DNA of 64,000 bases from Verrucomicrobiaceae bacterium (GTDB taxonomy: Bacteria; Verrucomicrobiota; Verrucomicrobiia; Verrucomicrobiales; Verrucomicrobiaceae). Under the pieces are notes generated by a model that did no database searches, was not told the origin of the DNA, and saw only the letters and a list, made by a program, of their open reading frames with translations. This document shows positions 55,819-64,000 of the stretch, piece after piece. Position 1 is the stretch's first letter, and each line of letters starts with the position of its first letter. Where the stretch lies: positions 458,066-522,065 of the forward strand of contig JADJPW010000006.1 of assembly GCA_016713035.1 (NCBI GenBank). Direction: 5' to 3'. The translations under genes were made by a program, and so were the position numbers.

Positions 55819-56970
55819 ATGTCCGCTATCCCTATCCGCACGACTGACCGCCAATGTGAAGTAGCCTGGTTTTCTGCTCTATGCTCGGACGATTATGAGT
55901 TCCTGGGCGTGCCAGATGGAGCGCTGCGCTCAAACTATGAGCACTGTGGCGACATCGTGCGCCGGGCGGATGCGCTGGGGTATCAGAATATCCTGCTGCC
56001 CTCTGGCTGGATCGCGGGCCAGGATGCACTGGCCTTTGCTGCGGCGATGGCCCCGCAGACGCAGCAGATCAATCAGCTCGTCGCTCTGCGCATGGGTGAG
56101 GTCTGGCCGCCCATGCTAGCTCGGGCTCTGGCCACGGTCGATCACATCGCCAAAGGCAGGCTCTGCATCAATATCATCTCCTCCGACATGCCGGGGCTCA
56201 AGGAGAGCAATGAAGTGCGCTATGAGCGTGCCAGCGAGATCATCCAGATTTTGCAGGGGCTTTGGCGGACGGATGGTCCCTTTGAGTGGAAGGGCAAATA
56301 CTACCAGATCAGCCTGCCGAACACCGAACCGGCGAAACCTTACCAACAAAACGGCGGGCCGCTCATGTACTTCGGCGGTATCAGCCCAGCGGCACAGGAA
56401 TTGTGTGCCAAGCACTGTGATGTCTTCCTGATGTGGCCGGAGACGGAGGACCGGATCGCCGAGACCATGCGGGTGATGTCTGAGAAAGCCGCCGCTCATG
56501 GACGGCAGATCGACTTTGGCTTCCGCTCCCATGTCATCGTGCGTGAGACGGAGAAGGAAGCGCGGGCGGCGGCAGATCACCTCATCTCCAGGCTCGATAC
56601 ATCGAAGGGCGCTGAGATCAAAGCACGCTCCCAGGATAGCCAGAGTGCTGGTGTGCTGCGACAGGACGAGCTGCGTGCCCAGAGCAAGGATCTCTACATC
56701 GAGCCCCACCTGTGGAGCGGCATCGGGCTGGCCCGCAGCGGCTGCGCCAGCGCCATCGTCGGTGATCCTGATCAAGTGCTGGCGAAGCTGAATCGCTATA
56801 TGGACCTGGGGATGCGGGCCTTTGTGCTCAGTGGCTATCCGCACCTCGATGAGTGCGATCTTTTTGCCAAGCATGTCCTGCCCCGACTGCACACCTGCCG
56901 CCTCAATGAGCTCCAAGGCCGCCGCGTGCCAGATCCAGTCACCCCGCTGACGACCGCAGAGCGGAAATAG
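55819..56970 (+). CDS. LLM-class flavin-dependent monooxygenase (alkanesulfonate monooxygenase-like)
   Basis: I chose the ATG at 55819 (MSAIPIRTTDRQCEVAWFSA), giving 383 residues. The TIM-barrel luciferase-like fold has RADALGYQNILLPSGWIAGQ, then ATVDHIAKGRLCINIISSDM, and EIIQILQGLWRTDGPFEWKG with YYQISLPNTEP, as in SsuD. It would oxidise an organosulfonate or similar substrate using FMNH2 from a separate reductase; no ssuE or sulfonate ABC transporter is in the window. It is divergent from the ROK regulator. Confidence 0.88.
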   Translation: MSAIPIRTTDRQCEVAWFSALCSDDYEFLGVPDGALRSNYEHCGDIVRRADALGYQNILLPSGWIAGQDALAFAAAMAPQTQQINQLVALRMGEVWPPMLARALATVDHIAKGRLCINIISSDMPGLKESNEVRYERASEIIQILQGLWRTDGPFEWKGKYYQISLPNTEPAKPYQQNGGPLMYFGGISPAAQELCAKHCDVFLMWPETEDRIAETMRVMSEKAAAHGRQIDFGFRSHVIVRETEKEARAAADHLISRLDTSKGAEIKARSQDSQSAGVLRQDELRAQSKDLYIEPHLWSGIGLARSGCASAIVGDPDQVLAKLNRYMDLGMRAFVLSGYPHLDECDLFAKHVLPRLHTCRLNELQGRRVPDPVTPLTTAERK

Positions 56971-57001
56971 GAGGCGAGAGCTCCTGCTTTGTGAACTTAC
57001 T

Positions 57002-57250
57002 TTATTTGGGCTGGATGCGGATGGTGGGCGACGGATGCAGTTCTGTCGCTGGGGTGGTGGGCTGCTCTGCCTCACGCAGCACGGGCAGCACCATGCTGCC
57101 GAGCATGTAGATGAGCCCCCCACCGAGTCCCGCGCCGATGGCGATGAGACGGCGCTGGATCACATTCTCCCGGTCGATCAGGAACCAGAAGCGCATGCAA
57201 AACAGGATCCACAGGAGGCTGATGCCGAAAACGATGAATTCACCTTTCAT
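57002..57250 (-). CDS. Small two-helix membrane protein of unknown function
   Basis: The ATG at 57250 gives 82 residues: MKGEFIVFGISLLWILFCMR begins a first membrane helix, RRLIAIGAGLGGGLIYMLGS a second, then a Pro/Thr-rich tail. The frame is open upstream to 57451 but that part has no hydrophobic pattern or similarity. No family recognised. It lies convergent with, and 31 bases from, the flavin monooxygenase gene. Confidence 0.55.
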   Translation of the reverse strand: MKGEFIVFGISLLWILFCMRFWFLIDRENVIQRRLIAIGAGLGGGLIYMLGSMVLPVLREAEQPTTPATELHPSPTIRIQPK

Positions 57251-57466
57251 GCCATCAGGATGACACGAGGCACGAACGCCGCGCAATGCGAAAGTGGCCG
57301 CTGCTAGCCAGTCGGAATGACCACACCTCGCACTTGGCCAGAGCACCTTGGGCAAAGTAGCCTTGTTGCTGTGCAACAAGGATGTCCAGTTCCGCAGGGA
57401 CTGCGCCACATTATGTGAAGCCCATTTTTGGAGCACAATCACGCTCCTCACTGGCGTATAGTGGGC

Positions 57467-58885
57467 ATGAACTCTCCTTTTGGCCTCTACCGCCGCGAGA
57501 TGCTGCGCGAGTCCTGCGCTGGTTTTGGCATGCTTGCGCTCCAGGGTTTGCTAGCGGGCGAGGCAGCGGCCTCTGCCGTCCCTGTGGCCAATCCCATGGC
57601 AGCGAAGAGGCCCCACTTCACGCCTCGGGCGAAGCGGATCATCTTTCTCCTCATGAAAGGCGGCCCCTCACAGGTCGATACCTTTGACCCGAAGCCGCTG
57701 CTGGATCGCGACCATGGGAAGCCGCCGCCCTTTGCGCTACCGAGGGTGAAATTCGCCCAGACGGGCAATCTGCTACGCTCGCCGTGGAAATTCCGCCAGT
57801 ACGGTCAAAGCGGTCTGCCGGTGAGTGATCTCTTCCCTCATGTGGCGCAGTGCGTGGATGATCTGTGCATCATCCGCAGCATGCATGGGACCAATCCCGC
57901 TCACGGTGGAGCCTTGCTGAAGCTGCACACGGGCAGCGATACCTTTGTGAGGCCGAGCATGGGTGCATGGATCAGCTATGGTCTAGGTACGGAGAATACG
58001 GATCTACCCGCCTTTATCACCATCTGCCCTACCCTGGCCCATGGTGGCGTGAATAACTGGGGCAGCGCCTTCCTGCCTGCGAGCTGCCAAGGCACGCCGC
58101 TGGGCAATGCCAGCGTCACCGCCGAGCAGGCAGTGGTGAAGCACATCACGAACAAGCGGCTCTCCCCTGCCCTACAACGCATGCAGCTCGATTTTGCCTC
58201 GGAAATGAATCGAGATCACCTAGCCTCTGTCGGTGCCAATCAGGCCCTGGAGGCGCGGATCGAGTCCTTCGAGACCGCTTATCGCATGCAGACATCCATG
58301 CCACAGCTCCAGGACATCCGTGGCGAGAGTGAGGCCACCCGGAAGCTCTATGGCATGGATGATCCGCTGACGGAAAACTTTGGCCGTCAGTGCCTCATGG
58401 CGCGGCGATTTGCAGAGGCAGGCGTGCGCTTCATCCAGGTCACGCATAGTGATGGTTTTGTGCAGTGGGACCAGCACAGTGATTTGCTCAAAGGGCACAG
58501 CGAAAATGCGTCCGAGGTGGACAAGCCTATCGCAGGCCTGCTGCGTGATCTGAAGGCGCGTGGACTGCTAGAGGACACCCTGGTGCTCTGGGGCGGTGAG
58601 TTCGGTCGCACGCCTGTGGCCCAGGGCAGTGATGGCCGTGATCATAATCCGCATGGCTTCACCATGTGGATGGCGGGTGGCGGGGTCAAGGCGGGCACCG
58701 CCTACGGTGCCACCGATGACTACGGTTACTATGCCGCAGAGGATAAAGTCCACATCCATGACCTGCATGCCACGATCCTGCATCTCATGGGCATGAATCA
58801 CGAAAAGCTGACCTACCGCTTCGCAGGCCGTGACTTTCGCCTCACGGACATCGCCGGTGAGGTGGTGAAAGGTATCATGGCCTGA
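57467..58885 (+). CDS. DUF1501 domain-containing exported protein
   Basis: The ATG at 57467 gives 472 residues starting MNSPFGLYRREMLRESCAGF. The RREML...GFGMLALQGLL pattern is a Tat-like signal. The sulfatase/alkaline-phosphatase-like DUF1501 fold is clear: RIIFLLMKGGPSQVDTFDPK, IRSMHGTNPAHGGALLKLHT, ARRFAEAGVRFIQVTHSDGF, LVLWGGEFGRTPVAQGSDGR with DHNPHGFTMWMAGGGVKAGT, and ending LTYRFAGRDFRLTD. Often paired with DUF1549/DUF1553 cytochromes in PVC bacteria; no such partner is adjacent here. Function unproven. Confidence 0.92.
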   Translation: MNSPFGLYRREMLRESCAGFGMLALQGLLAGEAAASAVPVANPMAAKRPHFTPRAKRIIFLLMKGGPSQVDTFDPKPLLDRDHGKPPPFALPRVKFAQTGNLLRSPWKFRQYGQSGLPVSDLFPHVAQCVDDLCIIRSMHGTNPAHGGALLKLHTGSDTFVRPSMGAWISYGLGTENTDLPAFITICPTLAHGGVNNWGSAFLPASCQGTPLGNASVTAEQAVVKHITNKRLSPALQRMQLDFASEMNRDHLASVGANQALEARIESFETAYRMQTSMPQLQDIRGESEATRKLYGMDDPLTENFGRQCLMARRFAEAGVRFIQVTHSDGFVQWDQHSDLLKGHSENASEVDKPIAGLLRDLKARGLLEDTLVLWGGEFGRTPVAQGSDGRDHNPHGFTMWMAGGGVKAGTAYGATDDYGYYAAEDKVHIHDLHATILHLMGMNHEKLTYRFAGRDFRLTDIAGEVVKGIMA

Positions 58886-58895
58886 TTGGGCGGAC

Positions 58896-60566
58896 TTATT
58901 TCGCAGGCTCCGCTGGGGCGGGCTCTGGCGCGGCCTTCTCCGGCTCGGCAGGTGCGGCGGTCTTTCTGCGGCTCTTCTTGAGCAATCAGGCGCAGACGCT
59001 CCAGGTCACTCTCCGCCCATTTGCTGCGCGAGCCACTCTGGAGGACTTCACGGGCCACTAGGCGGATATCTTCTGCATTGGGTGAGCCTGGATAGACCAG
59101 CCTCTCCCATAGATTCAGCACGGCGCTGTCCTCACGCTCCAGCAGTAAGCGGGCTGTCTGCTGGCGCATTTCGGCATTCTGGGGCGGATCGAGGTGCAGC
59201 CAGGTGAGGAAGATGCTGTACTTTTCATGCGAATAGGGCAGCTGATCGCTATGGCCGGAGAGCAGCATCTGCGTGTCCTTCCAGGTGCCATTTTTGGCGG
59301 TGATGAATTGCTCTGCGATGTCGGTGTGCTTCGCAGCCATGCTCGCAGCTTGGTTTTCTCTCCAGCTACGTGCTTGTTCTGGCGTGAGCTTTTCTACAGC
59401 GTCCTGCGCGGGGAGCGGCGGCGTTCCTCCACCCAAAAACAGCCCACGGAAATCTTTTGCGAGGCGATACACGCCATCAGGAGCGAGCAGTATGGTGCCC
59501 GCCATCATCAGCACTCCGAAAGACCAGCCCAGGAAAATCCGCGCCATACTGCTGGCCTGCGGCTGCACACCATAGACATCTTCATAGTTTGGGCGGCCCC
59601 GGTTGAGATAGTTTGCCGGTGGTGCTGGGGATTGCTCCGGTGCGGGACTAGCACTGGCTGTCGTAGATGCTGCTGCGTCCGTAGTGGGGGGCACGGCTTC
59701 TTTGCGCCGCCGTAGCTCGGCCTCCACTTGGCCTTTTTGGAGCGCTAGGCTCCACCACGCGGCTGGGGCCACACGCTGGAACACCTCAGCCCCTGGTGCA
59801 TCCGCATCCAGGCACTCCGCCATCGCATTCAGCGCCTTCACTTCATCCGCAGATTCCCACTTCCAGGCCACGCGTGGGCGGCGGGCACGAGTATCCCATA
59901 AATCACGCACTTCTTGGGGCATGCTGGCCGTCATGCGACCTGCCTCGATCCACCTTTTCGCATCGGCCAGTGCCTCAGCATGCTCTTCACCCGCATTTGG
60001 AAAAGCTGCATTGAAAAGCTGCTCCGCACGGGCAGGACGGGTGACAGCCAGTGTGGCGGATAGCGCCAGCATGACCTCTGTTGCGGCGCTGTTTTTCATA
60101 TTTCCCTGCGCAGCCAGGATCGACTCTGCCAGGCGTGCCAGCCGGTGCGTCTCGCCCCGTGTGGCCCACTTTGATGCCACGATGCATGAGATCGCCGCCT
60201 CTCCACAGCCCAGCTCGATCACTAGGTCTGGCACGCGTGCGAGTTCGGCGAGTCGGTCCTCCTCGCCCTCGAATAGCTCACTGATGAAGGCACTAGCCGG
60301 CACGGCACGCTCTGGCTTGGAGAAGGCCTCCGTGCAAAAAAAAAGCATCAAAACGCACAGAAATGCCCGCCTGGTGCTTGAGCGAGTCCATCAGGTCGAT
60401 CGCGGGCTTGCGCAGCTCTGGGGGCAGAGCGGACTTCGATCAGCGTCTGCAAGACACCTTCCTTCTGCTCACGCTCGGCCACCGTTTCGAGCAACTGCCC
60501 CGGCGCATGTTCCATCACATGCGTGAGGTGTGGGGAGGCGGTCGTGACGGGAGATTCAGCAGACAT
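58896..60566 (-). CDS. Membrane protein of unknown function (three frame breaks; restored about 555 residues)
   Basis: The longest intact frame starts at 60351 (MMLFFCTEAFSKPERAVPAS) and by itself would run into the DUF1501 gene. Removing one A near 58970 gives the ending QKTAAPAEPEKAAPEPAPAE and a stop at 58896, outside that gene. Upstream, a frame from the ATG at 60566 (MSAESPVTTASPHLTHVMEH) joins through RSAPELRKPAIDLMDSLKHQ if one C near 60445 and one G near 60390 are removed. A hydrophobic FLCVLMLFFC and a membrane helix IFLGWSFGVLMMAGTILL are visible. Helix-rich; no family recognised. The fusion of the first 70 residues to the rest is inferred. Confidence 0.55.
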
Positions 60567-60629
60567 GACTCTGCATATAAGTGGGGAAAACACGGATGCA
60601 AAACAAAGTCTCCCCACTTAGTCCCACCG

Positions 60630-63600
60630 TCATTGCTCCTGCACCTTCAGGCGGAAGAAGCGCATCGGCTCGCCCGACGGTGCGGTGATGCTGCGTGTCG
60701 TGCCGGTGGGTAGAGGTTGGCCGTTGTTGCTCGGCACATTCCAGAGGGACCAGGTTTGCAGGTTTGTGCTCGTTTCGATCCAGCTCAGGCGGCCTTGTAG
60801 GTTCGGGAATTGCACGGTGTAATTGCTCGATCCACTGCCAATGGCTGCCTGGAGCATGCTCGCACCATTCAGCGGCTGCGTGAGGCCGAGGAATTCGTTG
60901 TAGTTCGTGATGCCATCTCCGTCGGCATCGGCACTCGGATCACCCGCAGGACTGCTGGAGCTACCGAACTGGGCTAGACGCCATTCTTCATAAGTTTGGC
61001 GGCCCGCGATGCTGTTGATCCAGTCCATCACGACCTGAGTGCCGTCTGGGTCGATGACAGCAGTGCCCAGAGGCGGCATGCGGGTGTATCCGCCACTGGC
61101 GCTGAGGCGGTTCCAGATGACAGATTTGTCGGCAAAGCCCGCACCACGGCTTTATGATCGGGGGCTGCACACATTGCCGACATGGGCGTCGATCATGGCG
61201 GTTCCAGGGAGGCTGAGTTCGGGTCGCAAATCAAAATTCCGATCCCCGTGCCGCCCGCTTGATGGCAATACGAGCAATTCACCGCCAACCAACTCCGCGC
61301 CCGTGTCTCCAGCGGCACTGGTATCTGTGGGGGTGTGGAATTTCGGCAGCGTATTGAACCGTGTCGGCGCATTGAAATAGCCTGCATTGGCCAAGAGCTC
61401 CAGGTAGTTGCCAGTCTGGCCGCCCAGCGTGCCGTGCGGTTGAGCTGCGCAGTTTCAAAGCTCAATCCATGGCCACCTGTGGGTATGGCATGCTAGGCAC
61501 TCACTGCGGCCTGGGATGCCAGTGCACATTCAGGCGTGCCTCCGATGCTCACGTTCATGTCAAAATCCTCGCCCCATCGGCCACGAGGAGGGCATCCGTG
61601 CCGGTTTCATTCCAGCGGTAGCTGACTCCATGCTGCTGCCGGTGGCATTGACCATGAGTAAGCGTGTCTCCAGGCGGATTCTACTCGCTGGATTGCCGCG
61701 TGTGAGCTCGTAGTCGAAGTGCTTGATGAACAGTGCCCCCGCAGGCAGTGACCAGTTTCCATCCTGCACATAGCCGAAGGTGTCCGTATCGTTCGGTAGC
61801 ATGAACCAGCGGCCCTTGATGGCATAATCACTCCAAAACGGCAGATTGATGTCGCGCTCGATGCCGGGATTGAAGCTCAAATCACTAAATCGGCAAAAAG
61901 ACCGGTTTCGCTCAATTTCGCTAGGGAATGTCGTATCGACCGTCTGCGACACGAGACGACGCACTTTGCCCTCACCGTAGTCGAGCATCAAATGTCGCCA
62001 TTGGCCGGATCGGGATCGAGCATGAACGCGACGATGCCAGATTCACCCGTGATGCGTTCCACCGTCGGCGGTTGCTACTTGATTGCGTGTCAGCGACCAG
62101 ATGTGTCCGCTGACGAAGTCACCAAAATGTATTTCCCGGTTAGCGCAGGATATTTGGGCCACGGTATATCAGCCCTCCACCGGTGACACTACGGCCCTCC
62201 AGGGCGCCCACCACCATGAAAGTAGCTCCACAGCGGCGCGATGGGTGTGAAGCCACCGGTGGATTGGTCTTCGGCCCTGGTGCTGCGGCCTCCAGATAGC
62301 TCCAGCCGTAGTTGCCGCCTGGCGTGATGATTGACCTCTTCCTAGCTATCGATCCGACCTCCCGCGCACATCTCGCCATTCTGCGGGTCAAAGCTGAACT
62401 GCCATGGATTGCGCATGCCGATGGCGAAGATCTCCGTGCGCAGTGTGCCTGTCGAGCCAGTCCATTGAAGCCGGTGGCTCCGATGAAGGGATTGTCCGCT
62501 GGCACTCGAAGTAGGCCATGGCTGCCACAATTGAGCACGATGCCAGAGTGCGCATTCGACCAGATTCCCGGCGAGTTCGATCCACGTCGATGCGGAAAAT
62601 GCCGCCCCAGAGTCCTTGTCGATGCGCTGGGCGTTGTTGTTGCCATCACCGTTCCACCTGCATCACCCGCCGCCCAGTAGAAGTAACCATCCGGCCTCGA
62701 ATCGACAGGAGTCGATGTTGCTGAATGCTGGAGGGATTGGGAATGAGATGAAGGGGCTGCTCACTGGCGAGGTCTCCCAGATCAAGATTCCCACTCACCG
62801 CCGTGAAGCGTGAGACACGGGCATAATCGACCCCACTGCGATGCGCAGATTGTCGGTGTCAGAATGGCGGATTCGTGGGGAACTTGGATGCAGCGATGCC
62901 TTTGAGCCCCATTCATTGCCGTCGTCATACACCGGTAGCGGCGTGGCGAAGGCGATTCCGTCGGCGTGGCACTATGGATGTCGTTGATGGAGCCAGATCT
63001 GGCCGTTGCGCTGACCGACGAGCACTTTGTTCACACTCCCGGCACCGCCGCCATGCAGCTCGGGGCATTGAAATTCCATCCCCGGCGTCTCGATTCGACG
63101 ACCCTGCCTGTCGGTGGTAGCGGCACGGTGCTGGTCGTATTGGCGATGCGTAGTGCAGAGGTGAAGCTTAAGTCACCGTGACCGGCGCAGACACTCCATT
63201 GGTGCCGACGAGTCGGTAAGTCAGCGAATCACTGGCTGGAGTGCCTGTGGTGTGCTGGTAAAAATGCGACCTGCACTATCCACGCTGGCAGTGCACTGCT
63301 CCGGTGGTGTGACGATGACCACGCTACCCCACACCGGCGTCGCTTTACGGACGTCGAGCAGCGCCTCTCTGTGTGGCGCATGGTGATGGCATCCGGGAAG
63401 GCCGTGGAGTACCGAGGCTCTGAGCGACCGCCAGACGTGGTGACGGCGAGATTGTCCACTGCGTATCGCCCCGGCACTGGAGGCAAGGCGCAGGCCGGTG
63501 ATCCAGTTCAAAAGTGCCGGTGTAGGCACGCTCGGCGGCGATGGTGTTGCTGCCTTCCGACAGTGTGAGATCTGGATTCACCCAAAGCAGCAGTTTGTTC

Positions 63601-64000
63601 GCCACAAAGTCCAACTTGGCCACCACGGTGAGTTGGCCAGCCCGCGACGGGCACGATGCCGAGTAGGTGTGCCCACTGGCCAGATCATGGATGGCGAACT
63701 CCTGCACGCCGCTGCTCCGATTCACCGCAAAAAGGCACCCAAAGAGAAAGCGCTCCGTGCCGAAGTCCATACAGACTCATCCCGCCCCAGGTCGCCGGCA
63801 TCGCGCGCTCTCGTAGCGCACGTAGATGGCTTTCGCGGCGGAGGTGTCGGCATCATTGATAGCCGACCCATCTGCCTCCACGCCATTGAAGCTGCGCATG
63901 GCACCAGCAACCCATGTGCGCAGCTTCCCTGCGCGATGTAGGGCGAGTTGAACTCATGGCTCCACGCCGCAGGATCACCGGTATGAGGCTGGACCAAAGG
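60630..64000 (-). pseudogene. Large secreted quinoprotein/cytochrome c gene, frame broken many times (5' end outside window)
   Basis: One gene can be followed in order across frames. First comes a LamG-like domain (RFLFGCLFAVNRSSGVQEFA; KLDFVANKLLLWVNPDL). Next is a PQQ sugar-dehydrogenase propeller (NKVLVGQRNGQIW; EIFAIGMRNPWQFSFDPQNG; NYGWSYLEAA). A TIGR03806-like part follows (DLSFNPGIERDINLPFWSDY), then heme motifs CLACH (about 61485) and CSYCH (about 61270), and an intact tail to the stop at 60630 (DADGDGITNYNEFLGLTQPL). The product would oxidise a sugar-type substrate outside the cytoplasm and pass electrons to heme c. Codons stay conserved between breaks and many breaks are lost bases in runs, which suggests sequence error rather than decay. 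Confidence 0.75.

Noticed and set aside
56116..57123. Open frame of 335 codons antisense to the flavin monooxygenase
   Set aside because: The sense gene has clear SsuD-like motifs; the antisense product is unlike any protein family I know.
61100..64000. Many short separate genes on either strand
   Set aside because: Their motifs join into one minus-strand quinoprotein/cytochrome gene when frames are combined; short plus-strand frames have no support.
1..64000. CRISPR arrays, prophage, IS transposases, rRNA genes
   Set aside because: No regularly spaced repeats, phage structural genes, transposase motifs or rRNA sequence were seen on either strand.

Overview
The window looks like chromosomal DNA of a Gram-negative bacterium of the Verrucomicrobiota (Verrucomicrobiales-like), GC-rich and densely coded. 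The evidence is gene content. There are several protein families that concentrate in the Verrucomicrobiota/Planctomycetota: a DUF1592-type cytochrome protein, DUF1501, DUF1080, an SHD1-domain protein, a secreted quinoprotein with a TIGR03806-like region, and a Tat-exported Gfo/Idh/MocA protein. They sit beside ordinary Gram-negative housekeeping genes (lpxA, ddl, mutS, ruvA, gcvP, serC, upp, cdd, mscL). No phage, plasmid, IS transposase or CRISPR array was seen.

Layout. 1-8008 (+): three secreted proteins (NHL/FlgD/CBM9-like, FAD oxidoreductase, DUF1592-type cytochrome). 8014-13591 (-): an accessory block of two AAA-type ATPases around a primase-helicase fusion; all three end in a PD-(D/E)xK nuclease-like motif. 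14009-16834 (+): gcvP, followed by a convergent tRNA-Gly(CCC). 17211-19562 (+): a sulfur-handling cluster (SQR-like flavoprotein, TusE/DsrC-like, DsrE-like, small Cys protein). 19618-25718: a beta-propeller protein, a leucine-rich repeat protein, a Tat-exported oxidoreductase and a NagB-deacetylase fusion. 25932-33624 (+): SPFH protein, two bactofilins, ddl, iscU-like, upp, mutS. 33668-36393 (+): AlbA_2 protein, DUF1080 protein, GNAT protein, with two copies of a 23-nt hairpin repeat. 36772-43036 (-): heparinase-like protein, lpxA, a glycosyltransferase remnant, a pseudouridine synthase, an acyltransferase-like protein, serC. 43215-47250: cdd, mutarotase, SGNH protein, glycerate kinase, mscL. 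47330-56970: a TPR-like membrane protein, ruvA, an MFS transporter, a SNF2 helicase, and a ROK regulator divergent from a flavin monooxygenase. 57002-64000: a small membrane protein, DUF1501, a membrane protein of unknown function, and a long secreted quinoprotein/cytochrome c gene.

Sequence quality matters. Single-base frame breaks interrupt otherwise conserved genes near 9371, 12196, 19185, 40170, 50218, 58970, 60390 and 60445, and from about 61100 to the right edge they come every few hundred bases. Protein motifs continue across each break in another frame, so I treat most as probable sequence or assembly errors and give restored gene limits.

The most interesting candidate for an undescribed system is 8014-13591: an operon-like set of three NTPase-nuclease fusions, with a tandem palindromic operator-like repeat directly before its last gene.
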